Of a stretch of 64,000 bases of DNA, positions 43,788-53,700 are shown one piece after another. A model generated the notes under the pieces. That model searched no databases, was not told the origin of the DNA, and was given only the letters and a program-made list of their open reading frames with translations. Numbering within the stretch: the first letter of the stretch is position 1; each line of letters opens with the position of its first letter. The stretch is from Aureococcus anophagefferens. Taxonomy: Eukaryota; Sar; Pelagophyceae; Pelagomonadales; Pelagomonadaceae. A program made the position numbers and the translations under genes. The DNA lies in NCBI RefSeq assembly GCF_000186865.1, contig NW_008705563.1, positions 2,350,286 through 2,414,285 on the forward strand, given 5' to 3'.

Positions 43788-44717
43788 ATGGCGCCACTAG
43801 GGACGGACGCCGCGAGCAAGACGGTCCAACGCGACGTGTGCATCGTCAACCTCGTGCTGTCCGGCGCGGAGGACGACGTGCGCGCGTGGCTGGGGACGCC
43901 GGACGGCGACGCGAACCTCGTCGTCGAGCTCAACGGCATCTCCATCTGCCTCGCGGCGCTGGCCATGTACCGCGGCGCGTCGGTCATGCGCGTCCTGCTA
44001 CAGAACGGCGCGGACCCGGACGCCGTCGCGATGGGCCAGCGGCTGCTCGTCACGGCGATCCAGCAGGATTTGAACGAGGTCGTCGAGCTGCTGCTCGAGT
44101 TCGGCGCGTCGGTGGCGCCGCCCGCGGGCGCGGGCATGAGCCCGCTCCGCCTCGCGGCGTTCAAGCACAAGGTCGACACCGTGCGGCTGCTGCTGCGCCA
44201 CGGCGCGCGGCCCGACGACGTCGTCTCCGGCGTCATCAAGTCGGGCCCGCCGAACCTGCTCGCGATCCTGCTCCGCGCGGGCGCGGACCCGAACGTGCTC
44301 CCGAACTCGCCCTTCCCGCCGCTCTTCTACGCGGCGTCGCTCTCCGACGACCGGAGCGAGGTCGTGCGCGTGCTGCTGCGCTACGGCGCGCGCGTCGACA
44401 TGACGCGCCACGGCGCCACCGCCGAGGACGCGGCGCGCCACCTCGGCGGCCACGCGAACTCGATCAACCTGCTCTCGGACGTGCTCGCCGCGGGCAGCTG
44501 GCGCGCGCACGTGCGCGAGCCCTGCGTCCAGCTCCTGCTCCTCCGCGTCCTCTGCCAGCGCGGCCGCGCGTCCGCGCCGCGGGGGCCGCTGAAGCGCCTC
44601 TTCTCGGCGAGCTTCCGGAATTCGGGCGCGAAGCGCGCGGCGCGCGGCGCGTCGCTGCCGGACCCGCTCTTCTGGCACGTCCTCACCTTCTGGCGCTCGA
44701 GCCGCGAGGTCGGGTGA
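43788..44717 (+). CDS. ankyrin-repeat protein
   Basis: 309 residues. Five ankyrin-like units occupy about 50-225: NGISICLAALAMYRGASVMRVLLQNGADPDAV, QRLLVTAIQQDLNEVVELLLEFGASVAPP, GMSPLRLAAFKHKVDTVRLLLRHGARPDDV, GPPNLLAILLRAGADPNVL and FPPLFYAASLSDDRSEVVRVLLRYGARVDMT. The C-terminus (SLPDPLFWHVLTFWRSSREVG) is a short helical end resembling the SOCS/F-box-like ends of other protist ankyrin proteins (tentative). No enzyme domain. Convergent with the cold-shock gene (130 bp). Confidence 0.85.
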   Translation: MAPLGTDAASKTVQRDVCIVNLVLSGAEDDVRAWLGTPDGDANLVVELNGISICLAALAMYRGASVMRVLLQNGADPDAVAMGQRLLVTAIQQDLNEVVELLLEFGASVAPPAGAGMSPLRLAAFKHKVDTVRLLLRHGARPDDVVSGVIKSGPPNLLAILLRAGADPNVLPNSPFPPLFYAASLSDDRSEVVRVLLRYGARVDMTRHGATAEDAARHLGGHANSINLLSDVLAAGSWRAHVREPCVQLLLLRVLCQRGRASAPRGPLKRLFSASFRNSGAKRAARGASLPDPLFWHVLTFWRSSREVG

Positions 44718-44847
44718 TGCGTCGTAAGCGTATTTTTTTGCGAGTCGATATGTATAGAGATACGGGGGGAGGCGAGGATGCGAACGGGGGGATGCGAAGG
44801 GCCGCGCGCGTGTCGCGGGCGGGCGAGTCTTGTGCTTGGGGGCGCGC

Positions 44848-45817
44848 CTAGTAGCGGCCGCCACCGCCGTGGCCGCGATCGCGGTCGTCGTAGCCGCCGC
44901 CGCCGCCGCCGTAGCCGCCGCCGCCGCCGCCGTAGCCGCCGCCGCCGCCGCCGCCGCCGCCGCCCTCGTCGTGGGAGAAGCGGCAGTCAGAGCCGCGCGT
45001 GCAGCGGCCCTTCTGGAAGTCGAAGCAGATCTGGGTGCTGCCGCCGCCGCCGCCGTAGCCGCCGCCGCCGTAGCCGCCGCCGCCGCCGTCGCCGCCGCCG
45101 CCGCCGTAGCCGCCGCCGCCGCCGTAGCCGCCGCCGCCGCCGCCGCCGTCCTGCGCCGTGATGCCGCCCGTGACTTGCTCCGCGCGGTCTTTGCCTGTAG
45201 ATTGCGCGGGGTCAGCGGCCCGTTGGCCCCGAACCGTTCCCGAGGGCACGGACCTGGCTCAGGCTTTGCGGGCGTTTGGGGCGAAAGCGCGTCTCGACCC
45301 GTCGCGCGTCTCGTCCCGTCTCGGCCCGAGCCGTGCGCGTCGCGTTCCGCGCGCCGTCTCGTCCGGCCCAGAGCCCGCGCGTCCGCGCGTCCGTCCGGTT
45401 CCGACCAAAGCCCACTCCACAACACGTCTAGGATCGGCAGGTCACGGGATAGCTACCGCGGCGCTCGTCGAAGACCTTGACGAAGTGGACCGGGGCGCCC
45501 TCGGAGAGCGCGTTGCCGTCCGTGATCTGCGACACGTGGCAGAAGAGGTCGTCGCCGCCGTCGTCGGGCTTGATGAAGCCGAAGCCGCGCTCGTTCCAGC
45601 GGCACGCGACGCCCGAGGCCTTGCCGTCGCCGCCGCCGCCGCCGCCGCCGCCGCGGTCGTCGCGGCCGCGCGAGCGGCTGCGGCTGCGGTCGCGGCGGGA
45701 GCGCTCGCGGTCGCGGCTGTCGGAGCGGTCGCGGCGGGAGCGCTCGCGGTCCGGCGAGCGGGAGCGCTTCGCGGGCGAACGGGAGCGGCTGCGGGGCTTG
45801 CGGTCGGGGGAGCCCAT
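44848..45817 (-). CDS. RNA-binding protein: SR region, cold-shock domain, Gly-rich tail with CCCH finger
   Basis: Exon 1 (45817-45457) encodes an SR/RD-rich start (SPDRKPRSRSRSPAKRSRSP) and the cold-shock domain, GVACRWNERGFGFIKPDDGG, DLFCHVSQI, VHFVKVFDERRG (RNP1 GFGFI and RNP2 LFCHV). A 262-nt intron (45456-45195, GTAGCT...CTACAG) joins RG in phase to KDRAEQVTGGI, which completes the CSD. Exon 2 (45194-44848) is glycine/tyrosine repeats enclosing one CCCH finger, CFDFQKGRCTRGSDCRFSH, with C-x7-C-x5-C-x3-H spacing. Total 235 residues. The layout recalls plant CSPs (CSD plus Gly-rich zinc knuckles) but with a CCCH finger and an SR start. Likely mRNA chaperone or splicing factor. Confidence 0.9.
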
Positions 45818-46082
45818 GATTCTTGTTGCCTACGCCGTGAGCGTGATCCCGCGCGATGGCGCGCGCGAGTGGGAGGGCCGTTCTGGGCCTGCGGACGCGG
45901 CAGCCGGACGACAGACGGCGGCAGGCGAGATGGCGAATGGTTAATGATCCCGCCTCGGCGGTGCCGGCATCGTGCCGTGTTGCCGCTCGAGGATCTCGAC
46001 CTCGAGCGAGGAGGCACGTCGCCGCAGCGTCGCGCACCACCACCGCAGCGCCGCGCGCCGCGACCCGCAAAGCCACAGCCCT

Positions 46083-46525
46083 ATGACCACGGTCAAAGCC
46101 GTCGTGCGGCTGCGCTGCCCCGCGGGCGTGGCCAAGGCGGGCCCGGCCATCGGCCAGGCCCTGGGCCCCCACGGCCTGAACATGATGGAGTTCGTCAAGG
46201 CCTTCAACGCCGCGACCCAGAAGCTCGAGCCGGACACGCCCATCCCCGTCGTGCTCACGGCGTACACGAACCGGACCTTCAGTTTTGTGACGAAGACGCC
46301 GCCGACGACGTACCTCATCCGGCAGGCGCTCGGGCTCGGCAAGGGCGCGCAGACGCCCGGGACGCAGACCGTCGGCGCCATCACCCTGGACCAGATCCGC
46401 GACATCGCCGAGGTCAAGCACGTCGACAAGCACCTCGCGCACATCCCCTTCGACGCGCTCTGCGAGTCCATCAAGGGCACGGCGTTCTCCATGGGCGTCG
46501 CCTTCGACGACGGCCTCGGCGCCGC

Positions 46526-46573
<48 letters not shown>

Positions 46574-46589
46574 CGAGGAAGCGAGGTAA
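46083..46589 (+). CDS. organellar ribosomal protein uL11 with an acidic tail
   Basis: 168 residues from MTTVKAVVRLRCPAGVAKAG (the upstream ATG at 45972 is leader). uL11 blocks: AKAGPAIGQALGPHGLNMMEFVKAFNAATQ, IPVVLTAYTNRTFSFVTKTPPTTYLIRQALG, VGAITLDQIRDIAEVKHVD and FDALCESIKGTAFSMGV. It organises the GTPase-associated centre of bacterial-type ribosomes, so plastid or mitochondrion is expected. No clear presequence is seen, which suits some mitochondrial uL11 proteins. An unusual run of Asp and Glu (about 20 residues) ends the protein. Stop codon context is AGGTAAGA. Its stop is 14 bp from the convergent kinase gene. Confidence 0.93.
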
Positions 46590-46603
46590 GAAACACACAC
46601 ACG

Positions 46604-49600
46604 TTAGGAGGCCGGGCCCTCGTCGTGGGAGCGGCGCCGCCGGCTCTTGGGCCCCTCCTCGATGAGGGAGACGATGTCGGGCCAGGGGCTCGCGAAGCGG
46701 TCGCCGTCGCTGTTCGCGCGGCGCGGCCGGCCCTCGCCCCCCGCGAGGGCGCCGCCGCCCTCGCTGCGCGCGCGGCGCGGCCGCCCGTCGAAGGACCGCC
46801 GCCGCTCGTCGGCCGGCCGCCGGTCGTCGGGGCCCGCCGCGGCCCGGCGCCGCTCGTCCCCCTCGGCGAAGGGGTTCGCGGCGCCGTCGGCGATCTTGTC
46901 GAGCGTCGACGTCAGGTCCCGGACGGGGCTCCGGTCGCCCGCGTCCGGCGCGACGCGTTCGTCGAGCGCGCGCAACGCGCGCGCGAGCGCCGCGTCGTCG
47001 TTGAGCTTCCGGCGCGCCGCCGCGCGCGCGGCGCTCGCGCCGGGCGTCTCCGGCTCCGCGTCGAGGCGCGCGGCCGCCGCGGCGTGGCGCCCCGCGGCCG
47101 CCGCGAACGCTTTTCGCGACGTCTCGTAGGGCAGCCGCACGCCGTCGAGCGCGACGGCCGCGTCGACGAAGGCCCAGAGCGCCGCGGCCCAGAGGGCGTT
47201 GCGGTAGAGGAACGTCTCCGCGTCGACGTCGCCGAGCGCGGCGACCGCGGCGCGCGCCGCGTGGCCCACGTCCGGCGGCGGCGGCAGCAACCTCTCGGGG
47301 TCCCCCGCGAGGGGGTCCGCCGCCTTCTTCGCGGGGAGCCGCGCCAGCAGCTCGCGCTTGACGCGCGCCGCGTCCAGGTCCGCCGAGGCGAAGTCGAGGC
47401 CCGCGACCAAAGACGCGGCGTCGCGGACCGACGCGTCGACGCCCGCCGCGTTTCGCGCCGCGGCGAGGTCCGGCGCGCCCAAATGCGAGAGGAAGCGCCG
47501 CGCGGCCTCGAGTTTCTCGCGCGCCGGCGCGAGGACGCGCACGGCGTGGTCCCAGGCGCCCAAAGCCGCGGTCCTCGCGACGCCGCGCGCGACCCGGAGC
47601 GATTCGCGGTCGCGGAGCGCCGCGAGGCCCCGCCGCGCGTCGCCCGCGCGCCGCTCCAGCGCCGCCGCCGCCGCCGCCAGCACGTCCCGCGCCGCGGCGA
47701 CGTCCTCCCGCGACGGCGACGCGGCGACGAGCGCCTCGAGCGCGCGCCCGACCTTCGCGCCGGCCTTTGTTTTCGCCGCGCGCTCCGCGGCCAGCAACAG
47801 CGCGCCGGGCGACGGCGCGGNNNNNNNNNNNNNNNNNNNNNNNNNNNNNNNNNNNNNNNNNNNNNNNNNNATAGCCAATCGACTCGGACTTGACCGAGCT
47901 AGAGAATTTCAAAGTCTGGTCGGGAAGTCCCAAACCAGTGGTTGATTTCCACACAGGCGCCCACGACGGCGGGAACGCCTCGTCCTCGACGAGCTCGGCG
48001 ACGGCCGCGCCGTCGGCCCGGCGCACGGCGTCGCGGAGCATGCGCTGGGCGTAGGCCGCGTGCGCGGCGGCGTCGCCGGCGCGCGCCAGGGCCGCGCGCG
48101 GCAGCCTCGCGAGCCGCCGCGGCGCGCCGCCGCCGAGCGCCAGCTCGAGCTTCGCGCCGTCGAACGCGCCGCCGCCGGGCAGGGCGGCCGTCGCGCCCTT
48201 GGGTGCGCCGTCGACGGCGAGCGCGACGTCCCGCGGCAGCGGGATGCGCCGCCGGCGGCCCCAGTGGTCCACGCGGCTGCTCTCGACGAGCCAGAGGTGC
48301 GCCGTCGTCTCCGCGTGCTCCGCGCCGTCGCCCGCGGCGAGCTCCCCCCGCGCGTGGACCAGGCCCTGCTGGAGGTGGAGGAAGGCCTCGAGCCGCCCCT
48401 GGCACTGCTTGCCCTCGAGGTCCGGCGGGCTCGGCACGGTCTCGAGCGCCTCCTGCACGGCGAGGAGCGCGTCGCGCCGGCCCGACGGGTAGTCGGCGTC
48501 GGCCGCGAGGCACGCCGCGGCCCGGAGGAAGAGGCGCAGGGCCAGCGCGGAGACGCAGCCGCCGTCGGCGACGGCCGCGGCGCAGCCGCCGAAGCGCGAG
48601 CCGAGCAGCCGCCGCTCGACGTCCTCGACGCGCGAGTCGCCGCCGTCCGACCCCAGCGTCCGCGACGAGCCGCGGACCTCGAGGCCGTCGAAGCCCATGG
48701 CCGCCGACACGGGCGGCCCGAGGGGCGGCAACGGCGCGTGCGCGAGCGCCGCGCCGAGGACCGTACCGCCCCGGCCGAGCGCGGCGGCCTCCGCGGCCGC
48801 GGCCGCCGCGACGCGCCGCAGCAGCCGGCCCAGGCGCAGGAGCGAGAACGCGGCGCGCGCGCGCCAGCCGTCGCCGCGGCCGCAGCGGTCCCGGCACTCG
48901 CCGAGGAGCGTTGAGACGGACCGCGCGAGCGAGTACGCGGCCTGCTTCGCGAGCTTCGTCGCCCGGGACCGCGCGAGGGGCGCGGGCCCGACGCGCGCGA
49001 AGCAGAGCAGCGCCCCGGCGAAGGACTCGGCCTCGAAGCCGCGCGCGAGCGTGTTGCCCAGGTTGATGAGCGACGCGTCGCGGTACGACATCTTCCGCGC
49101 GGGCGACCGCCCGCTCGCGGGCCGCCGCGCGGGCGACGGCTCCTCCGAGGTCGCCGGCGGCGGCGGCTCGACGTCGTCGTCGTCGCCGTGGTCGCTTTCT
49201 TCGTCCGAGAGCTCGTCGGCGGCCTCGCCCCGGAGCATCTCCACAACCGCGCCGCCGTGCGCCGGCCGGTCCCGGGGCGCCGCCGCGAGGCAGGCCCGGA
49301 GCACGCGCCGGACGATCTTCGGCAGGGGATACGGCGCGAGGGCCGAGCGGAAGACGGCCCGGAGCTTCGCCGCGGCGACGTGCCGCAGGCCGCCGCGCCG
49401 CGCGAAGACGCGCGCCGACTCCTCGAACGGCGGGAGGCAGCTCTTGAGGATCGCGTCGCCGTCGAGCGACGCGCCGCGGCGCACGGCCGTGGACAGCTGC
49501 GCGAGGCCCTCGCCGTCGACGACCCGGGGCGGGGCCCAGGCCTTCTCCCGCGGCGACCCCTCGCGCGCCTTCGCCGCGCCGGCCGCGCCGTCGAGGAAGC

Positions 49601-51141
49601 CGCACGCGTCCTCCCAGGTCCAGGCCGCGACCGCCTCCGGCGCCAGCGGCCGCTTCAGGAAGTTCTCGAGCGCGGCGCCCCCCAGCTCGCCGCGGCCGTG
49701 GTCCCAGGGCTCGAGGTCGCCGACGGGCCCGCCCCAGATCTGCAGGCACGTGAGCGCCGCGGCCCACAGATCCGTCGTCGCCGCGGACGCCGGGTGCGCC
49801 CGCTTCAGGGCGCCGTAGCGCAGCGGGTTCCGCGTCGCCTTGAGCGCCTCGAGCAGCCTCGCCGTCTCGGGGCTCGCGTAGGTCCGCGTGCAACCCGTGA
49901 GCTCCGCGCGCGGCTCCGCGGCGCGCGCCGTCCCCGCGGTCCAGGGCGTCGTGCCCTCGGCGACGGCCGCGAGGCCAAAGTCCGCGAGGCGCAGCTGCGC
50001 CGCGCCGTCGATCAGGACGTTCTCGGGCTTGACGTCGCAGTGGAGCACGCCGGCGCCGTGGCAGTGCGCGAGCGCCGCGAAGAGCTGCGCCGTCAGCCGC
50101 TTCGCGACGTTGACGACGTCCGCGCGCGGCCGCTTGTAGAGCGCGCCGCGGCTGTCGGACCGGTCCGCGCGCGCCGACGAGAGGAGGACGGCCAGCGTCG
50201 CGCCGTCGACGAAGTCGCTGAACACCTACCGAGCGCGACGGTGACGATTGCTCATCGTTTTCCCGCACAACATCTCTCGAACATCGTCACAGGACGCTGC
50301 GGCACACCAAGAGCTCCGTCGGGCTCCGCGGGTCGGGCGTGAGGAAGCGTAACGCCGCGACGCGCCGGTGCGGGGGCACGCAGAGCGCCACCGCCGCCTC
50401 GTTGCAGAGGTCCAGTTCGAGCTTCGCCCGCCGCTCGAGGGCCGACCCGGACCGCTCGCCCGTCTCCGCGCCGCCGAGGCGGATCGCCTTCATGGCCCAG
50501 GACCGCCCGCGGACGTCGACGCGGTAGACGTCCCCAAAGGCGCCGCTCCCGACGAACGCGACGACCGTCGCCTTGGCCAGCGGGATCGTGTCGCCCTTCT
50601 GGAAGCGCAGGGCCTCGCGGGGCCGCGACGGGCCCTGGACGTCGTTCGCGACCATGGACCGGAGCGCGGACGCGCCGCCGCGCCCCGCCGCGTAGCGCAC
50701 GCTCAGCGACTCCGCGCCGCCAGAGCCGCTCCCGCGCGGCGACGCCGCCGGCGGCGGCGACGCGGCGCCGCCGTCGCCGGCGCGCCGCGCGCCGAGGCCC
50801 AGGTCCCGCGCGGCGTCGCGCACGGCGCGCATCCTCGACGGGTCGAGCGGCCGGCCCTCGAGCGACGACGACAGGTCCAGCAGCCGCCGCGCGGGCTGCT
50901 CGAGCGGCCGGCCCTCGAGCGACGACGACAGGTCCAGCAGCCGCCGCGCGGGCTGCTCCAGCGCCCGGCCCTCGAGCGACGACGACAGCTCCTGCAGCCG
51001 CCGGGCCGCGCTCTCGCGGCCCGCGGCCGCCGCCGCGTCACCGCTGGCGCGCTTCGCCGCGACCTGCGCCGCCGGCTGCCCCTCGGCGACGGCCCGGAGC
51101 ACCTCGAGCGGCGGCGCTTCCACGGACGACCCGTGGCCCAT
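46604..51141 (-). CDS. large non-RD protein kinase with long C-terminal region; introner intron and gap
   Basis: Exon 1 (51141-50296) has three 19-residue repeats with SSSLEGR, then the kinase N-lobe: FVGSGAFGDVYRV, SWAMKAIRL, LDLCNEAAVAL. A 70-nt intron (50295-50226, GTCCTG...GGTAG) joins ELLVCRS to VFSDFVDGATL. Exon 2 has HCDVKPENVLID (Cys replaces Arg), LADFGLA, RTYASPE and WAAALTCLQIWGG. A helical region of unknown fold runs to PPSW near 47965. An introner and the N-run (47821-47870) follow. The last exon (from about 47820) encodes Ala-rich helices and a basic Ser/Arg end, RRRRSHDEGPAS. Catalytic Lys, Glu, Asp and DFG are all present, so activity is likely. No known family for the C-terminal part. 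Confidence 0.8.
47821..47870. other. assembly gap (50 N) inside the kinase gene
   Basis: A round 50-base N-run, probably a placeholder. It begins within or next to the introner copy, suggesting that the repeat broke the assembly. Confidence 0.98.
47871..47964 (-). mobile_element. introner-like element, one end only, in the kinase gene
   Basis: The element end at 47956 reads CTGTGTGGAAATCAACCACT on the minus strand and runs to the gap. Most of the visible 86 bp matches the element at 60429-60631 (CCACTGGTTTGGGAC, TCCCGACCA, TTTGAAATTCTCTAGCTCGG). The preceding 8 bp (47964-47957, GTGGGCGC on minus) would be the target-site copy. Its GT can serve as the 5' splice site after PPS. The other end and second target copy are in the gap. 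Element orientation relative to the gene is opposite to the second copy. Confidence 0.75.
50844..51014. repeat. three tandem 57-bp units
   Basis: Units at 50844-50900, 50901-50957 and 50958-51014 encode three 19-residue repeats in the kinase N-terminus (ARRLLDLSSSLEGRPLEQP type). The third (5'-most in the gene) is the most diverged (QELSSSLEGRALEQP). Confidence 0.95.
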
Positions 51142-51326
51142 TGTCCTAGTGGCGCGCGTCCATGCCGCGACGGCTCATCAACCATTCCATGCCGCTACGG
51201 GTCATATCAGAGCAATCATTCCATGCCCTTCTCGGCACCTTCCTTCGCCCCCGCTCAACGAGTCGTCACCGTCGACCCGCTCAGACCACTTCTACCCGCC
51301 CCGGTATTAAAAAACGCGCCCGGCCG

Positions 51327-52532
51327 CTAGTAGGTGCGGTTGCAGTCCGTGAGCTTGAGGCCGTCGCGGTAGTTGGCCTTGGTGATGGGCGCGTAGATGC
51401 GGCCCGGCTTGTCCCAGTAGCCGCGCGTCGCCTTGCGGACGACGACCTTGATCTTCTTCTTCTTCGGGTAGACCTTGACCTTGCACTCCTCGGGGACGAT
51501 GTCGCCGTGGGTCTTGAAGCAGAAGGTCCAGGACCGCGCGCCGGCGCGGTGCTCGAGCAGATCCGCGCGGATCTCGAGCGAGCAGCGCGTGAACGTCGAC
51601 GTCGTGCCCGCGCGGCTGAGGCCGTCGCCGGGGATGACGTCGTAGCGGAACTCGGCCTCGTCCATGCCGTCGATGAAGGCGTACTTGGACACGTAGAGGT
51701 GCCACGAGCCGATGGGCGGGTTCGCCTTGATCTCCTCGTCGAACTGCTCCGGCGCGACCATGGCGCTGTAGACGTCCTGGAAGTCGTCCATGTCGCACTC
51801 GCAGGCCTTGAAGAGGCCGACGCCCGCCTTCTTCTGGTCCTCCGTCTCCGCGAGGTCCCAGAGCTTGAGCTCCAGATGCTTCGGGATCCGCGGCTCCTGC
51901 TTGTCGCCGCTGTAGAGGCCCGTCGCGTCGCTGTAGCGCTCGAAGCCCTCGAGCTCCGCGTTGTACTCCGGCTCGAGCTCCTCGGCCTCCCTCACCACGA
52001 GGTCGTTGAGCTCCGCGTCGAGGTCGCGCTCGCCCGGCGGCGGGCTGCCCGACCGGCCGCCGCGCTCGCCCGGCGGCGGGCTCCCGCCGCGGCCCCGCGC
52101 GAGCTGGTTGGACCCGCGGCCCCGCGTCGGCGCGTCGTACTCGTCGATCTCCTCGATGATGGGCAGCTCCTCGTCGTCGCTCTCGTAGTCGCGCGGGTCC
52201 GCCTCGAGCGGCGACCGGTCGCTCACGCCGTAGAGCGAGTCGTGGCTGTCGATGGGGTGGCGCTCCTTCTTGAAGATGGGGTTGTTGTTCGCCTCGCGCG
52301 TCGCCTCGCGCGCGACGGCGTCGTCGCTGAAGCCCGGGACCTGGGTCCCGCCGCCGCCGCCGTGGCCGTAGAAGTCGCCGCCGCCGCCGCGGGCGTAGTT
52401 CGAGTCGCCGCGGAAGCCGCCGGGCTTGACGCTGTTCCCGCCGCGGAACTGCTCCTGGGCCGCCCGGAAGGCGTCGTCCGCCGACCCGTAGGCCGACGCG
52501 TTGAACATGTTCATGTTGTCCATGGCCGACAT
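51327..52532 (-). CDS. hypothetical protein with C-terminal CS/p23-like beta domain
   Basis: 401 residues. The start MSAMDNMNMFNASAYGSADD leads into a Gly-rich disordered part. Acidic stretches and a duplicated SPPPGER peptide follow. The C-terminal 180 residues look folded: LWDLAETEDQKKAGVGLFKACECDMDDFQDVYSAM, IGSWHLYVSKYAFIDGMDEAEFRYDV, CSLEIRADLLEHRAGARSWTFCFKTHGD, CKVKVYPKKKKIKVVVRKATRGYW. The strand order and charged KVKVYPKKKKIKVVV hairpin suggest a CS-domain-like sandwich (weak). Function unknown. The gene is flanked by low-complexity spacers. Confidence 0.65.
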   Translation of the reverse strand: MSAMDNMNMFNASAYGSADDAFRAAQEQFRGGNSVKPGGFRGDSNYARGGGGDFYGHGGGGGTQVPGFSDDAVAREATREANNNPIFKKERHPIDSHDSLYGVSDRSPLEADPRDYESDDEELPIIEEIDEYDAPTRGRGSNQLARGRGGSPPPGERGGRSGSPPPGERDLDAELNDLVVREAEELEPEYNAELEGFERYSDATGLYSGDKQEPRIPKHLELKLWDLAETEDQKKAGVGLFKACECDMDDFQDVYSAMVAPEQFDEEIKANPPIGSWHLYVSKYAFIDGMDEAEFRYDVIPGDGLSRAGTTSTFTRCSLEIRADLLEHRAGARSWTFCFKTHGDIVPEECKVKVYPKKKKIKVVVRKATRGYWDKPGRIYAPITKANYRDGLKLTDCNRTY

Positions 52533-52669
52533 GCTAGACGACTTGTGGGACGGCTCCGGAGAGCGTCTCCGGCGGCCAAGAGGTCGAAGGTGCTCGCCAA
52601 CATGATCTCAACATGCTGTGGTAATCGAGCATGGCCGCTCCCTACTGAGGTTTTGAGCGCCGATTCTCG

Positions 52670-52783
52670 TCGCTTCGAGCGCTCGCAGCGTCGCGCTGAA
52701 CGGTGCGCCTCGCGCGCCAGCGATAGAGGCTAATCTGTTCGCTTCGAGCGCTCGCAACATCGCGCTGAACGGCGCGCCTCGCG
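52670..52783. repeat. 45-bp direct repeat pair upstream of the macro-domain gene
   Basis: TCGCTTCGAGCGCTCGCA begins copies at 52670-52714 and 52739-52783 (offset 69 bp), with three mismatches. Both lie in the 259-bp spacer before the macro-domain ATG. The reverse strand has a 61-codon frame with the same internal duplication, which I do not accept as a gene. Confidence 0.85.
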
Positions 52784-52791
52784 ACACTCCC

Positions 52792-53505
52792 ATGCAGCGC
52801 CTCGCGCGCTACGCGCGAGGCGCCGTCGAGCTGCACATCACGCCCTGCGTCGTGACCATGCCGCCGGCCTGCGACCGCCTGTGCGTGCCGTCGAACGAGC
52901 GGCTCGTGGGCACGCAGTTCGCGCACTTCCCCGTGGGCGGGCCGACGCCCGTCGCGGAGCGGATCGGCGAGGCCGCGCTGCCCGACCGCTACCGCGAGGC
53001 GAGCCGCATGCTCTACCAGTGCGAGTCCGTCGACGGCGCCGTGACGGAGTTCGGCGGCGCCGCGCAGGAGGCCGCGACGCTCGCGCACGCGCCCGTCGTC
53101 GGCGGCACGGAGGCCCACCCGGTGAGATGCCCGACGGGCGCCGCGGTGCTGGTCCCGAGCGCGGGCGCCTTCGCGCGCGTCTTCCGCCGCGGCCTCGTGC
53201 TCGCCGTGCCGCCGTTCTGGCCCGGCGCGCCGACGGACGCCTGGCGCCGCGACCTCGGCGCCGCGTACGGGAGCGCGTTCGACCTCGGCTGCGACGGCGG
53301 CGCCGCGCTCGCGACGCCGCTCATGGGCGCGGGCGCGCGCGGCGCGCCGCTCGTCGACGCCGCGGACGCCGCCGCGGACGCCGCGGCCGCGTTCGTCGAG
53401 CACGGCGCGAGGACGTCCGACGCGCGCGTCCTGTTCGCCGTGCTCGACGACGACGTCGCGGACGTCCTCGACGCGGCGCTGTCCCGCGCGCTGCGACGAC
53501 GGTAA
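52792..53505 (+). CDS. macro-domain protein (ADP-ribose binding or hydrolysing)
   Basis: 237 residues; starts MQRLARYARGAVELHITPCV, and the inner ATG at 52858 would lose the first strand. Macro-fold features: CDRLCVPSNERLVGTQF (the VNxxN-type strand), a diverged central loop, and RCPTGAAVLVPSAGAFARV (PxGxA). RRGLVLAVPPFWPGAPTDAWRRDLGAAYGSAFDLGCDGGAALATPLMGAGARGAPLVDAADAA is the phosphate-loop region (SIAfPxigtGxxG equivalent ALATPLMGAGARG). It probably reads or removes ADP-ribose. The key Asn is SNE rather than NAAN, so catalytic ability is uncertain. Confidence 0.8.
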   Translation: MQRLARYARGAVELHITPCVVTMPPACDRLCVPSNERLVGTQFAHFPVGGPTPVAERIGEAALPDRYREASRMLYQCESVDGAVTEFGGAAQEAATLAHAPVVGGTEAHPVRCPTGAAVLVPSAGAFARVFRRGLVLAVPPFWPGAPTDAWRRDLGAAYGSAFDLGCDGGAALATPLMGAGARGAPLVDAADAAADAAAAFVEHGARTSDARVLFAVLDDDVADVLDAALSRALRRR

Positions 53506-53700
53506 GCTCCGTGCTTTGAACCGGTCTTAGACGCGGTCGAGCGGCGGCCTACCGGCGAGCGATCCGGCCGTCGCGAGGCGTGCCGAAGAAGACCGCGAGC
53601 GCCGACAAGATGTAACCGTTGAACGGCCTCGGATACATGTCATATATTTCTTCACCATAGCCGGTACCTCGGGCGCATCCTGCGCCGCCTGCGCCGCAGC

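Noticed and set aside
44870..45150. CCG/GGC-like simple repeat or trinucleotide expansion
   Set aside because: It encodes the Gly/Tyr-rich part of the cold-shock protein, interrupted by a real CCCH finger; coding low complexity rather than a separate element.
45453..50225. A 1590-codon minus frame crossing the N-run
   Set aside because: Joins the kinase exon to antisense of uL11 and cold-shock DNA through unknown bases; artefact of the gap.
50844..51014. CRISPR-like array (three regular repeats)
   Set aside because: Units are directly tandem without spacers and lie in frame within a kinase gene.
52608..52793. Small minus-strand ORF with internal repeat
   Set aside because: Its repeat is simply the 45-bp DNA duplication in the spacer before the macro-domain gene; no supporting features.
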